Source of the DNA: Dioszegia crocea
Taxonomy: Eukaryota > Basidiomycota > Tremellomycetes > Tremellales > Bulleribasidiaceae
Assembly: GCA_001600615.1 (NCBI GenBank)
Contig: BCKK01000001.1
Span: forward strand, 239,641 to 303,640
Direction of reading: 5' to 3'
Length of the DNA: 64,000 bases
The notes beneath the pieces were generated by a model that saw nothing but the letters and a program-made list of their open reading frames with translations, ran no database searches and was not told where the DNA came from. The stretch's first letter is position 1; each line of letters starts with the position of its first letter. Shown piece by piece: positions 45,692-58,000 of this stretch. The position numbers and the translations under genes were made by a program.

Positions 45692-47746
45692 TCAATGAAT
45701 CGAAGCCGTGATGGACGCTGTCCGATGCAGCATAGCCTCGGCATTCGGTAACGCCCCAGCCGACCTTGGCGCACTCCCCTTCCGTTCTAGCCCGCTACCT
45801 CCCTTCATCACTGGCTGCCGCTGGGGCAGCTCAGTATGAGCATCATCCTCTAGCCCGCTCACATCCTCCTCCTTTATCCCATCCGCAGACTCAGTGCCCA
45901 AGATCGATGGTGGATGCTTTTCGTCTGCTGAAATACTGTCGTATCCGTACTTCTTGTTTGCTCGCTCTCGCCAGTGATGCCCGTATCGTATCGTCAAGAG
46001 AAGCACGCCAAATGATATCCACTAAAGGCGTGAGCTGATTCGCACTGAAGTTTAGAGTGACGTACGACAAGGATCGCAGAGATGGTAGCTGTCCATCCCC
46101 AGCCTATGGCGTGGGCCATGGGTAAAACAAATGCTGATGCCGCCGCACTGAACAGATACCGAACCCCTGCATCATCAGCACACCTCTGAGAGAAAGCGCA
46201 AACACTCACAGTTGTTGATGGCAATGACAGAAGCCGAACTGACAATCAGCGTCAAGTTTTGAAGGGCGAAACATTTCAATACAATCCCCACTCACCGATC
46301 CTGCATGCAATCCACAGCATACGTATTGACCTGCAATTAGCATGCTTATCTGCCTACGCTTAATCGTAACTCACCGGAGTGAAGACAAGCATGAGACCCA
46401 GCCCCTGGATGACCATCATGACGATGGGTGGAGCAAGACCGCCAGCTGAAGTGTGCAATAGCCAGCCATACGCCACTAATTGTCAGCGTTGCCCGTGCCA
46501 TTGACGCACCACACGACAACGGCATGATAACTCCCAGACCCAATACAGCCGCCCGTAGTCGATCTTCAGGCCGTCGGTAGCCTCTCTTCTTGATGTACTT
46601 CTGTACGACAGCATCCGCCATGGCTTTTGTGTCAGCTTACTGTGAATGACGCCGAGTTGTAACTCACGACCAGCTATTCTAGATCCGATAATGTTGCCCA
46701 AGCCGCTAGCCAAGAAGATGCACCCAATAATCATGATATTATCAATCCCGTACTGTGTACCCTTACCGTCAGCTCCGCTTTCATTTCACTTACAAAAGCA
46801 GTACTGATCGGAACGAGCACAATGTACGCCATGGCCAAAACCGCACTTGAGATGAAGCTAATACAGCAGATGTTCAACCATCGGAAGAGACCCAATATGG
46901 CCAAGGGGTTGAATACGAATGGGACGAATTTCTTCTCCCTCTCTTTACAGAGAACGTGGTGTGGGATGGGGGCGTGAAGGGTTTCCGGCAGGAAGAAGTA
47001 GGTGAGGATGAGAGATAAGGCTGCACAGCCTGCCAGGAAGTATTGAGCCGATCTCCAGCCGGGCTGAGTGTACTGAGTGAAGGCGGCACCAAGCAATGGT
47101 GATAGTGAAGGTCCGAGGAGTGCCTAATATCAGCTTTGCTAAATACGCTGACATACCCCGCTGTAAAACCATCCCATGGCATTACTTCTCTCGGTTGGCT
47201 GGTAGATGTCCCCAATCGATCCAGCACCGACCGCTAATGCCGAACTACTGCCCAACCCCTGCAGCACACGCGTGACGATGAGCTGGGGTACGGTACGGGA
47301 GCACGCCACACCAATACTCGAAACGAGCATGATGGGCATTGTAGCGAGGTAGATCGGACGACGGCCGTAGAAGCCACTCATTGGACTCCAGATGAGAGGA
47401 GCAGTGCCGATAGACCTTGCTCATCAGCTCTTGATAAAACGGCATGATACAACATGACCTACACGATGAAGATGGCTACGGTCACGTTGACTATAGTCGG
47501 TGTGGTCGAGAGGTCTGTTGCGATCTCAGGGATCGAGGGCAAGAAAATGCTGGCTGTCATTGGACTGATGAAGGCGTTGTAGCTGACAAGAGCGGTAATC
47601 AACGACTTCCGCCTAGGCGAGAAGATGGAGTACACATCTGGCTCCTTCTCCTCAATCTCCTGTCTCGATGCCACGATCTGGTCGGCATTCTTCTCCGCGC
47701 CGGCTGAGGTGCCGGCTATATCACTCGATTTCTTTTCGCTGTCCAT
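45692..47746 (-). CDS. MFS drug:proton antiporter, DHA1 family
   Basis: Ten exons give 558 residues: 47746-47463, 47415-47157, 47123-46794, 46761-46668, 46623-46510, 46475-46375, 46330-46296, 46238-46210, 46166-46066, 46021-45692. Twelve hydrophobic segments are expected. The loop 2-3 signature is GFYGRRPIYLAT, and the family-typical ILTYFFLPETL marks the central loop. The order of blocks resembles the Qdr/Tpo/Dtr1 branch of DHA1 multidrug or polyamine transporters. The polar C-terminal tail is about 90 residues, longer than usual, and Ser/Glu-rich. It lies between the CDF and DHA2 genes on the same strand. Confidence 0.85.
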
Positions 47747-48292
47747 CTTTCAGAGACGCTCGCCTGTCTTGAGGGCATAGATTAGCGTGTCCAGTGAGTA
47801 TGAAGGGATATGTGAGGAAGAGAAATGAGTCAGGCCCTGTATCTCGCCTCTCTCGCCCATCTCCGGCCCGAAAAAGCAAATGGGTCTCGGCTATATCCGA
47901 CGGATCCACTCGATACATGCCGGCATTGGTCTATTGTGGCACTTTCTCGTGCGGCTCAGATAATGACATTTTGCTGTCTGTCCACAACCATCATCTATGC
48001 ATGGAAGTACTCAGCATGGCAGGCGAAGAGGGTCAACGACTATGTATGTCCAAAGCTGCTGCGACGTGCTGATGAAGTGAAATCGCCGCATGCGGTAATT
48101 CAAATCATGTTTCAGATTCCCAGGTTGCGTTTCAGAATTTCGAAACTCCTCCATCTCTTGCCATCTCACCCTGCTGAACTCATCATATCGCTCCAATGGT
48201 CCAGATATGTTGTATGCACAAATTATTCATCTATTTCGGAAGCTCACACTAGTACAGTAACAATCTAAAATCTACTCTTCTTCTGCTCTGCT
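47747..48292. other. Intergenic between two MFS genes
   Basis: 546 bases with the DHA1 promoter and the 3' flank of the DHA2 gene. No coding frame or repeat that I trust. Confidence 0.5.
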
Positions 48293-49992
48293 CTATACTG
48301 CGACAACCGGTCCCGCCCTCACCGGCATCTTCTCCTGTCTGTACCACACTACGAAGACAAGACCTGTAAACAGGATGTAGCCGGAGGTGAAGAAGTAGCC
48401 ATTCCTCGTTCCCACCCAATCCTCCACTGTCCCATCTCCCGTCGCGATCAGGCCCGCCTGGACTGCAATTCCAATGATACCCCCAATCTGGAAGATCAAC
48501 TGCGCCACCGAACCCCCTATTCCAGCAAACTCAAGGGGGAACGACTGGATGATCATCGTCTGCATTGAAATGAAGATGATCATACCAGCACTCGTCCCGA
48601 TGATCTCACCGACGAAGATGAATGACCAGTACTTGCTACCGTGACCGCCGTCAGAGAAGGCGAAGAGCATGGAGCCGGTGAAGCAGAGGATTGATGCGAT
48701 GGGCTGGACATAGCGAGGTCGATCGATGAGGCGGGGGAGGAACTGAGTGAGGACACCGACGACGAGGGCGGTGATGCCCATGGGGAGGAGTTTAACGGCG
48801 GCGAGAATCGGTGTGTCTCCGAGCGCACTCTGGAAATAGGTGGCGAGACGGAGTTGGACCGTTGCCATCCACATGAAGATGGACGAGGCTTGGAGGATAA
48901 GCGGGAAGATGTTGGGGTAGGACCATATGCCGTGGGGAAGTAGGGAGTAACCGATGGGGAGGAAGCGCTGGTAGATGAAGAAGGCAGTGGCGAGGGCGAT
49001 GGAGATGACGAAGGGTGCGATGAAGGTTGCAGATGACCAGCCGACCACGGGTGCTTGGGTGAAGCCGTAGACGAAGAGGACGAGGGATGCCACCATGATT
49101 CCAACCCCCGGTAGATCCATCCGCCTCCACTTGTCCCATCCGCCTAGATCCTTCGCCACAGCTTCGGTCTTGGGTAGGAGGTACCACGCGAGGACAGCGA
49201 AGGGGGCCTGACAATTAGCGGAAATCAATATGACGAATCACCGGAACTCACAGTGATAATAGTGATGAAGCGGAAGTACCATCTCCAGCTTGCCAGCATG
49301 AAAACACCCGCCAGTATCAAAGCGATAGTATTTGCCAACGCACCAGCCATCCCAAATAGCGCCAGCTTCTTCCCTTGCTCCTCTGGATCCGGATACATCT
49401 GGACAATCATGTTGATTGCCGAAGGGATAGTGAGGACGGCGAGTAGAGCGGAAATGGCCCGGAGGACGTAGAAGGCGATGTCATTGGTCATAAAGCTTAT
49501 GACCAAATAGAGGATGGAAATGCCCATGAAGCCGAGTGTGAAGATAATGTGTGGGGGATAGAGGTCGGCGAGTCGGCCGGCGAATAAGAGACAGGCGGCG
49601 AATACCATGCTGTATGTGCCGAGTACCCAGGCTTCATTGGCGAAGGAGATATGTAGATCGTGCGCAATAGGCGCGGTCATAAGAAACGTAGCACTGACCC
49701 CGGCAGCGTCACTGTTCATCAGCTGAGGAACTCGCATGAGGAATGAGAAGACTTACATGAACATTGCTAAACTGAAAACTAGAACAAGAATGTTCTTCTT
49801 GCTCGCTGGTAGGGAAGATAGCGCAGTAGAGACGTGGGATGGTTCGTCGACAAGGGCATCGCTTAGTGATTTGGTAGGAGTGCCCTCGGACTTGACGAGG
49901 GCGTCGTCGGAGTTGACAGTGGGGGACCTAGACATCTCACGAGAGGAGGTGACAGTGTCGGTGTGAGGGAAGGTTGGTGTGAGGTTGGACAT
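48293..49992 (-). CDS. MFS drug:proton antiporter, DHA2 family (14-span)
   Basis: Three exons (49992-49757, 49711-49252, 49207-48293) give 536 residues. The polar head is about 75 residues, then the MFS core begins with LVFSLAMFMIDAAGVSATF. Motif C-like and loop signatures include GRLADLYPPHIIF, SIFMWMATVQLRLATYF and AGIGGSVAQLIFQIGG. The block order resembles the fungal Amf1/Ato-type DHA2 subgroup (low-affinity ammonium or drug transporters), but substrates cannot be inferred. It has only two introns, fewer than its neighbours. A 990-base region upstream is shared with the divergent coiled-coil gene at 50983. Confidence 0.83.
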
Positions 49993-50982
49993 TGTTGGCG
50001 GTTGGAGCGGGTGTACTGGTATGTAGGTGGATGGTTTGATGAGGGGTAGAGCGTATATAGGTGGATGGTTCAACGAGGGGAAGAATTCCTAGGTGGATGG
50101 GTGAAGAGGGGAAGGGTCAGTCAAAGTGAGCCGTCTTATATAGCCATCCTTCCGACCGCATTGATAAGCCTTTGTCAGCCTCCGCGAACGAGTCCAGTCC
50201 AGTCATCGGTGCCGTCGGGCATGGCTCGGACATCAGAATCAGCCAACCTTTGGCTGAAACAAAGGAATGGCCGAGTCGATATGGCGTCTTGCGGACCCGA
50301 CCCACGTTCAACTAGTAGAAAATCAGCACCGCTTACGGCACCGCGCGACCTGGTCCGAGCTCGGTCAACTGCATGACCGACGGGCACATGCTTTCTCATC
50401 ATTGCATCTGGCTCCAATCTATATCTTATCTATGCATATGGGCTTAGTAAGGGGATCGCAAGCGCGACATTCAGTTCGGCCAGGCTGTGGGCCAATGCCG
50501 ATGACAGCTCGGTTGCTGAAGGACCCTCACGTTGGCGTGCCTGAAACTCGGGTCCTTTGCTGCACACACGCTCGGTCCCAAAACTTAAGATGCAAGTTGC
50601 TCTCAGCTCTGGCGATGGTCAATAGAATAGCGGCTGGTACATGCTCAAGCGTGTGATCCTGCAAGGAAGTCGCAAAGGAGAACTGAGCTTCACGAGACAA
50701 GATTTGACGCAAAGGGGTGGCGGTTTGCAGCGGCTGTTCAAGCTCACCCGCCACCCTATGTAGCTCGAATTCTACAGGTAATGGCTGATTGGCTGTCTGT
50801 GGCAAAGTACTCGTGATGCTATGCGGATGCTTGACAGGCTGCCTGGTTAGGGAGGTTGACTGAGATTGTTGGCCATTGATCCAGTAGAGGGGACCGACCG
50901 GGCGAGATTATTTTCAGGCACGAGCAGCGAGACCTGTTGTTGTCTCTTTCACCTATATGATACAGAGGCCCGATATTGGGAC
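49993..50982. promoter_or_regulatory. Long divergent intergenic region
   Basis: 990 bases separate the DHA2 start (minus) from the coiled-coil start (plus), the longest spacer in the window. Short open frames occur on both strands but none has family or splice support. A long promoter with several regulatory inputs for the transporter is possible. I cannot assign sites. Confidence 0.45.
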
Positions 50983-53441
50983 ATGTCGCCCTCTTTGCCC
51001 ACTTCTCACCCTCTCATCCTCGAGCTCTCCTCGCTGCGTGGCCAATTGGCGCAATATCAACATTCATCCCATACCTCCCAAATCCAGCTACAAGGATCAC
51101 GACTCGAGACTACTATCCTCAAAGACCAAAATGCTTCCCTATCCTCCACTCTCTCTGCTCTGCAGGCCGAGCTCGACATCCTGCGCCAACACCCTTCTGC
51201 GCCTCTTCTGAAGCCCGACTCTACAACTTTAGCAGAGCTATCTTTGGCCCATCGAAGATTGTCGGCAAAGCTCGATATCACCGAGGGGTCTTTATCTGCG
51301 ACAAAGTTGGAATTGGCGGCTGCGCGACAGGAGATTAGCCGGTTAGGGAGAGAGAGAGAAGGGGACAGAGCAGCCATCAATGAGTTCAGGAGGGTGGAGG
51401 AGGAGCGAGAGGAAGAGCTAGTATGGGAACGAGGGGAGAGGCGAAAAGCTGAGGAACAGAAGAAATTAAGGTGTGTCCCTGTCTGAGCTTGGCTGATGGT
51501 AGTGATCTCGCCTTGAAAGAGTACTCTACCCTAGTGCACACTCTCGACCCAGCTGCTCTCCCCTCCGACGCGCCTGCTCCGCTTATCCTCTCTTCCCCCT
51601 CTCTCAACCAGGACCAGACCCCCGATACCACCCCGCACGACCCCCGCGAATCCATCTCGAACCTCCTCCAGGGTCAGCAAGGAGTCCACCGACTCGTCGA
51701 CGACTTTGTCGCTTTGATGACGGCGAAGGAGAAGGAGATCACCCGTATGTCATCGAGGGTGGACGAGCTTGAGCTCTCCCTATCGAGTGTGACCAAACAG
51801 CTCGAGGAGGAGACAGCTCTCCGCGTCGAATGTCTGGAACAGCGCGATCAGGTCCTACGTGATGATCTTTCCGCTTCACGAGTTGTCGAGCGCTACATGT
51901 CCTTTACTCAAAAGACACATGCGACTATACATATGCACTTGGACAACCTTCGGGCAAGATCTGCCGCTACCCAGGCTACATTGCGGAAAGAGAACATGGA
52001 ATATCAGGCCAGGCTGGCTCTAGAGATACAGCGCGGCGCAAGGCTGCGAGGGGCAGTAGAGGAGATGGCGGAGGGCCTGTCTAGGGAGACAGCGGGAAGA
52101 AGAAGGGAGGTGGCATTGCGGCTCAAGATGATTGCTGCGGAGGAGAAACGCGAGAGAAAAGTTGAGATTTGGCTGGATAGGGTCAGACGGGCGAGGGAAG
52201 GTGCTGAGGGGGCGGTACTTGAGCCTGACGCGTTGGAAGGTCTGGTCGACGAGGGCGTGGAGGCGGTAGCGGAGGACCGGATGGACGTAGGGAGGGAGAA
52301 GCGTCAGGCTTGGCGGGGACTGCTGGGGCGGAAACGCGCAGCGAGCTTTGCCGCGGTGGATAGGGAGAGTTCGGTGGCGCGGGTGTTGTTGGCGGAGGAA
52401 TTGGTCAATACCTTGGTGCAGGATCTTCAGGTGGAAACAGAGCGGCGGATAGATCTGGAAAAGCAAAGAGTGCTGCTGTTGGCTAAGGAGGCGGCGGATG
52501 GAGAGATTGTCAAGGAGGACGGTGACGACTTGCTCGTTTTCGACGTGGACAAGGAGGAAGAGCCAGCAGTCGAGACTCCCGCCATTCCTCTCCCTTCACC
52601 CGATCCGACTCCGCAAGTCGACGGACTGAAATCACTCTTCGAACCCATGCGACAACGCTACGATCCCTTACAATCCTCTCTACACTCTCTCGGCCACTCA
52701 CTCTCTTCCCTAAGACAGTCCCTGCCCGAGCCGACTGTCCCCATCTCCCCAATCATCCCTACGCGCCCCGGACGAAAGCCACTACTCACACTCAACCTCC
52801 GTCGTCCAGCCCCACTCGCCGACCCTGTCCTCCTTACCATCCTCGACAATATCCACGAGGTACTTGAAGATGCCCGAGTCGACGTCGAGATTGCACTCGC
52901 CGATGAAGAGCGGGTATACCGCGGATTTGAAGCTTTGCTTAATGTGGGCAAAGGCGGCATGGTCCACAGCGGCGAGGTCATTTCCGATGCGGAGGAGTAT
53001 GTGCAGGACAGGTCAGCCGGGGAGACATTCACCAAGCTTCAAATGAGAGTGGCGGATATCGAGGCGGATCTTTCTCTGCTCAAGGAGAAGATTATGGAGT
53101 ATCAAGGAGCTGGAGCGCCGGAGGATGAAGAGGAGGAACCGAAGAAGAGCACTAAATCTCGATCGGTATGGACCGATATTCCCCTTAAAACTGTCTCGCC
53201 AATACATGCTCGCACTACTAGTCCGCTAGGCACACCCACCGAGTCGTCAGGGGCATCACCCCGCCAGAATCCGATGGCGGTCATGGGCAATATGGGACGG
53301 TCATTCTCTGCCAGTATTGTTGGGGCGCCGAGAAAGGTCAGCGGGTTTGCGGGAGGGCTGTACAGGCCGAAGAAGCGGGAAGAGGTCATGGCGGAAAAAC
53401 AGGGGCTGGGCCAGATGAGAGCGGATGACGATGTGGAGTGA
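50983..53441 (+). CDS. Large coiled-coil protein of unknown function
   Basis: Two exons (50983-51470 and 51503-53441) joined by a 32-nt intron give 808 residues. The first 170 residues and about 220-450 are long heptad-patterned helices (ELSLSSVTKQLEEETAL, RVVERYMSFTQK), then a Pro-rich linker (PSPDPTPQVDGL), another helical region and a basic, Ser-rich tail (RKVSGFAGGLYRPKK). No membrane span or catalytic motif is visible. The architecture suggests a scaffold, for example at the spindle pole, septum or autophagy machinery, but I recognise no ortholog. The start ATG at 50983 is chosen because upstream in-frame codons from 50866 are Cys-rich and unlike the rest. Confidence 0.8.
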
Positions 53442-54002
53442 CGGCTTATGGACATTTATCAGTACCGATCTTTGGGATGCACCTTGATACTAGGTATCTC
53501 CCATACTCCGATTGGTCACTAGACTCGCCACATAGCAGCATACGGTCCTCGGTGAATTTGCATCCCGGCTCTGGCTGAGGGTTTCAAGCTGACAGAGTGA
53601 AAGTCCAGAAAGCAGGTCCGAAGGGCAGCCCTTCACCACATAGAGTGGTCCTCACCAGCGGGTCATACGGTTCGGACATTTGCGGCGTTATCTCTCTGAG
53701 ACAGTGCTTATATTTCGGATTCAAATCAGGGCCAACTTCGGCTCGGTCCGTGGCTAGCGACCGTATAATTCCATGTACGGAGATTTACGGCGTTATGGGC
53801 TCAATCCATGGGAGCAATTTCGGAACCAAAATTTCGCTCGGGTAGGACTATGGTGAAGGATCCGGGATTTTACGGCGTTATCGATTTAGCGCAAAGGCAC
53901 TTTCGGGACAGTTGCGTCATGGTGCCGAGGAATGGGTTCACCGAGCTCTAAGCTCAACATCATACCCTACACACACCAAAGCAACAATAACCACAGTCCA
54001 AC
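53442..54002. promoter_or_regulatory. Upstream region of the ATPase inhibitor gene, with repeats
   Basis: 561 bases hold the 3' end of the coiled-coil gene and the promoter of the ATPase inhibitor. Three copies of CGGCGTTAT (53683, 53788, 53873) occur, detailed in the next entry. No protein-coding frame. Confidence 0.55.
53683..53881 (+). repeat. Three imperfect direct repeats centred on CGGCGTTAT
   Basis: CGGCGTTAT occurs at 53683-53691, 53788-53796 and 53873-53881, preceded by TTTG or TTTA. In the first two copies a further block of ttcgga-n-caaa follows 25-30 bases later, so the repeat unit is about 85-105 bases and decayed. They end about 120 bases before the ATPase inhibitor ATG and may be upstream activating sites. 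Confidence 0.55.
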
Positions 54003-54557
54003 ATGATCGCCGCTCGCTCCATCGCTGTCCGCAGAATCGCTCTACGAGCGCCCATGGTGAGTTTGGCTGCTTGGAGACCGCAGGGGTCGAATTGGGAAGG
54101 CCACGCGATGGGACAGGTCCTTGCCATTAGAGCAGCCGGACAGTTGCGCATCATGATCCCAGCTCCGCATTTGTTGTACATATGCTGATGTGCAGGTCAT
54201 CACCCGGTCCTACGCACCTGACAGCCGAAACGAGGGTGCCACTGGCTCTTCCAAGGGTTTCTCGTGAGTGTACAGCTGCCTGACCCCTTATACACTTCAT
54301 GCGCCTGTGATGGCACATGTCTATGGCCACTAGCTGAATTCTCAGTCAACGAGAACAGGCCGAGGAGGGACAGTACATCCGCAAGAAGGAGGCGGAGCAG
54401 CTGAAGGCGGCCAAGGAGAAGCTGCAGGCTGCCCAGGCTGAGGCTGTGAGTCTTCACATCCATCCCTGTCTCCATGATTCTCGAGTCTACCTTCGACGCT
54501 CGATAGCTGACATCACAGGACGAGGCGCAGAAGAAGTACGACTCTTCGAGCAAGTAA
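54003..54557 (+). CDS. INH1: Mitochondrial F1-ATPase inhibitor (IF1)
   Basis: IF1 binds the F1-ATPase and blocks ATP hydrolysis when the proton gradient collapses. Four exons give 86 residues: 54003-54056, 54196-54263, 54346-54445 and 54519-54557. A basic presequence (MIAARSIAVRRIALRA) is followed by the inhibitory helix QREQAEEGQYIRKKEAEQL, the core IF1 motif, and a coiled-coil tail. Length matches the family. Unlike most genes here its introns are 72-139 nt. Confidence 0.9.
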
Positions 54558-55005
54558 TTCTTGGGGCAGAGAAGAACAAGGAAGAAGCCAAAGATGAACA
54601 CCAATCGAGGATAAGATGAAGAGTTCGGGAATGCATGCATCCAGGTTCTACTGTTCGATGTCCCTGTCCAGGCGTATCGCTGCGCATCTGCGAGTCCTGC
54701 GCAGTACTTGTAGAAGCTTGTTGTACGCTGAGAGTCGTATGAGCTTGACAGAATGCCAACTTGGTCGACTCGCAGACGGAACGGGAAGCGATGACGAAAT
54801 GTCTCAGGTGGTGCAGCCAAGCGCAGTGAACATCCAAATCCACTTTTGCCATCTCATTCAACTTGACCAACGTCTACTAGTGCTCAGCTCTCGGAGCTAT
54901 AGAGCCTGCCATTATCCGATGCCTCGAGAAACGATCAAGGCTGCCACACCGATATCGCCGCTCAGTCAACCTTCAATCTGGCACCTATAGTGCTGTCCAG
55001 CCAAA
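54558..55005. other. Intergenic between IF1 and RING genes
   Basis: 448 bases with the IF1 3' flank and the promoter of the RING protein gene. Minus-strand open frames here run into IF1 introns and look spurious. Confidence 0.5.
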
Positions 55006-58000
55006 ATGAATGCTGGGCGAGGGGGAGGTGGTGAGGCTGGACCATCAAGGCGAACAGCTGTGAGGATCTTTGCAAACCTTCCTATACCGTTTGACTGATC
55101 TTTAGACTCCTGGCGAACCCCGCAAGCCCAAAAAGAAGAAGGCAAAGGAGACTTCGCGACCGCAAACGTCGAGCCCTATCCCTGCGCCTTACCTCGCCAT
55201 TGCTCCTTCGCCCGTCTCATCACTATCTCGAAACGCACTCAACGATCTGATCCAACCCACTCCAAGTCATCTCGTTCTCCCCTCCACCTTTGTCCGAGCG
55301 AGATCAGCGAACAATATCCAAGATGCGCCTGTCCCAGTTCCATCTCCACCCACGTCGAGGAGGGGATATGCAGCCAATCTCGCCGCTCCTCCGCTCATCA
55401 TGCCGGGTGGAACTAGCGCTACTCCGCGTATACAAGAGTTGACAAATCCACCTGTCAGACGCAGAGGGGATGGACGGCGGCGAAGCGAGGAGGGATTGAG
55501 AGGCCTTGCCCAGGCCAACCAAAGCATGGCGTCTTTGGGTGTACTGGGTAGGATCATGGAGAGTGATCCGGTTCAGGGGAGCACTGAGGCTGCTCCAACG
55601 CAGAGAAGGAGGAGAAGGGTGATTAGGACAGACGCAAGGGTGTCGCAGCCGCCCGTCTCTACCGCTGAAGAGGGCCGGGCGATCGGTCTAGCCAGAGGCG
55701 CAAGCATGCGCAGACTGAGCGTATGGGACGGTACGTTCTTTTGGAGTTGCATATACAGCGCTGACTGACAGGCCTACCTGATGCCGGAGAAGCACCTCCT
55801 CCATTCATCATTCCCCAGACTCCCGCACCACCACCTGCCGGCAATCCCACTTCTCCGACCCTGTCAATCGACCATGATCCCCCACCGCCATTTGAGGCCC
55901 GCGGCAGATCACCACCGCCAACATGGGAACAGGCAGTCAGCCAAGTACCCCTTGGACCTCCAGTCCCACCATCGACAGAAGAGTCGACAATACCCGCACC
56001 GGTCGAAACGCCCTCTCGAGCCGCTTCTGTGCGGTCTACAGCTTCTTCAGCGACGAATTATGCCTCAGCGCATGAAAGTCCTGCGAGCTCAAGCGGGGAA
56101 GAGGGCACCGAGGAGGAAAGGGAAGACAGGCGGTTGTGGAATGCGGATATCTCGGCTGGATATTCCTTGGCGCAGCGAGTCGAGAGGGAGTCCGCGAGAA
56201 AGAGAGGGAGGGAATTGAAGGGTCGGAAGGAAGTCAAGGAAGTGGAATCTGCTGTGACGGAGGAGGAATCTGAGCCGAGTCAGGGATTAGGTCTAGGGGA
56301 TCTAGCGGCGAGACCTACAGATCTGACCGAGGCTGCACGAGAGCCAGAGCCAGACCTACCGACAGGCTCAGGCGGGGGCAGGGGTGTATTTTCGGCTGCA
56401 CCTGTCCTCGTTCTAAACAGCCCAACTCCTTCAATCCCGGATTCATCGATACCTGCCCCTCCCATCTCCTCCGGTCAAACCGTAACATCTACCCCGACTC
56501 CTATCCAGCCTCAAGCGGATTTACCTTCCGAAGTCTCCGCAACACCAGCCGCGATGTCCCCGCTTCCCCATTCCCCTCTAGTCCCAACCCCATCACCTGC
56601 AGCTCCGACAGTAACTCCTGCATCTCACACATCCCCACCAGCTCCCGTACCTAAATCAACAGTCAAACGAGCCAAATCGAAACGTACGGCTAGCCCCCCT
56701 CCACCTGCGTCAGCCAGCGCTCTACCGAAAGACGAAGCTCCTTCCGGTCCGTCAGTCCCGACACTGGCACCTCTGGCTATTCCCGTTACCGAATCTGCCC
56801 CAGAGGCAGTGAAGCCTAAGGTGTCGACGAGAACCAAGAAGCGCTCCACCAAAGCCAAAGCGGGAACTCCCGCACCGGCAGCTCCTCCCGCTATTGTAGA
56901 CCCTCAACCCACACCGGTGGACACCCTTCCCTCGGCGACATCGTCTGTCCAGGTTGAAGCCTCCCTCTCACCGCTTTCTCCAGCTCAACAATCTCAGGCG
57001 GATACATATTGGGCTCTGACAGGAACATCAGATCCATCATTACCTCAATCTCCAGCCACTATCCCATCCCCAGCCAGCCCCCCTGTCCCTCTCGCTCGTG
57101 TCGGATCATTGAGATCATTACGAGCGGCAGCCTCTCCAAAACCTGCACTTGCTGCACTCATCGACCCACCCGCAGAGTCATCCCCTTCTGCCAAACCACC
57201 GACACCGATAGGTGCCGTCACAGCTGTTAAAGACCGCAGCGAGAATTCTGCTTCTCCTGCAGGGAGTGATGTCGTCCTAGCCCCCATACCCCAGCGGAAA
57301 CTCACGCGCGGCAAGGCGATCCGTCGATCTTCCTCAGGTCTATCGGGACTTTCAGACGCGACTCTTCGATCTCCGCCTCTCGGTTCTGGACCCGAATCAC
57401 CCCGACGCCCACTGTTCGGTGAGACGCAATTTGACTGGCGCCCTGCCGAGCGGCAAGATGGGGAGCAGAAGGGCGGGCCTTCGAGCGTACGACCTTCACA
57501 CCACCGGTCGGCTTCATCCATTGCGATCCTGCGTTCTCCTCCTCAGTCATCAATGCAGACTGAAGGGTTCGGGCAGTCCGGTCGAGCATTAGGCAGTTTC
57601 GATACTGTCGCATCTCCTACATCACCGGTATCTTCCCCCATAGAAGGTCTACCTCCGCACCGCGAAGCCGCACTAAAACGGCGAGAACTCATCACTCGTT
57701 CTCCGGAAATCACAACCACCGTCCCTCCCTTTTCCCCTCCTTTACCAGCCGTACCCTCCCAACTTCCACTCATCGACATCTCCGCATCCACTTCTCATCG
57801 TCCCACGCCCTACCGAACACCTCCGCCCTTAATCTCGCGAGACCTGTATCAGCTATTTGACGAGGATGAGCCAGTAGCGGAGTCATCTTCCCAGGCCACG
57901 GCGCGAATGGAGCAGGAGCAAATCTTTAAGGCGATCAAGCGGGATAGGAGAGAATGGGCAGTGGATGAGATTCTGGTTGATGATGGGAGGGAAGATCAAG

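Noticed and set aside
57045..57613. Minus-strand frames inside the RING gene
   Set aside because: Shadows of a Pro/Ser-rich plus-strand exon; no independent start, splice or motif evidence.
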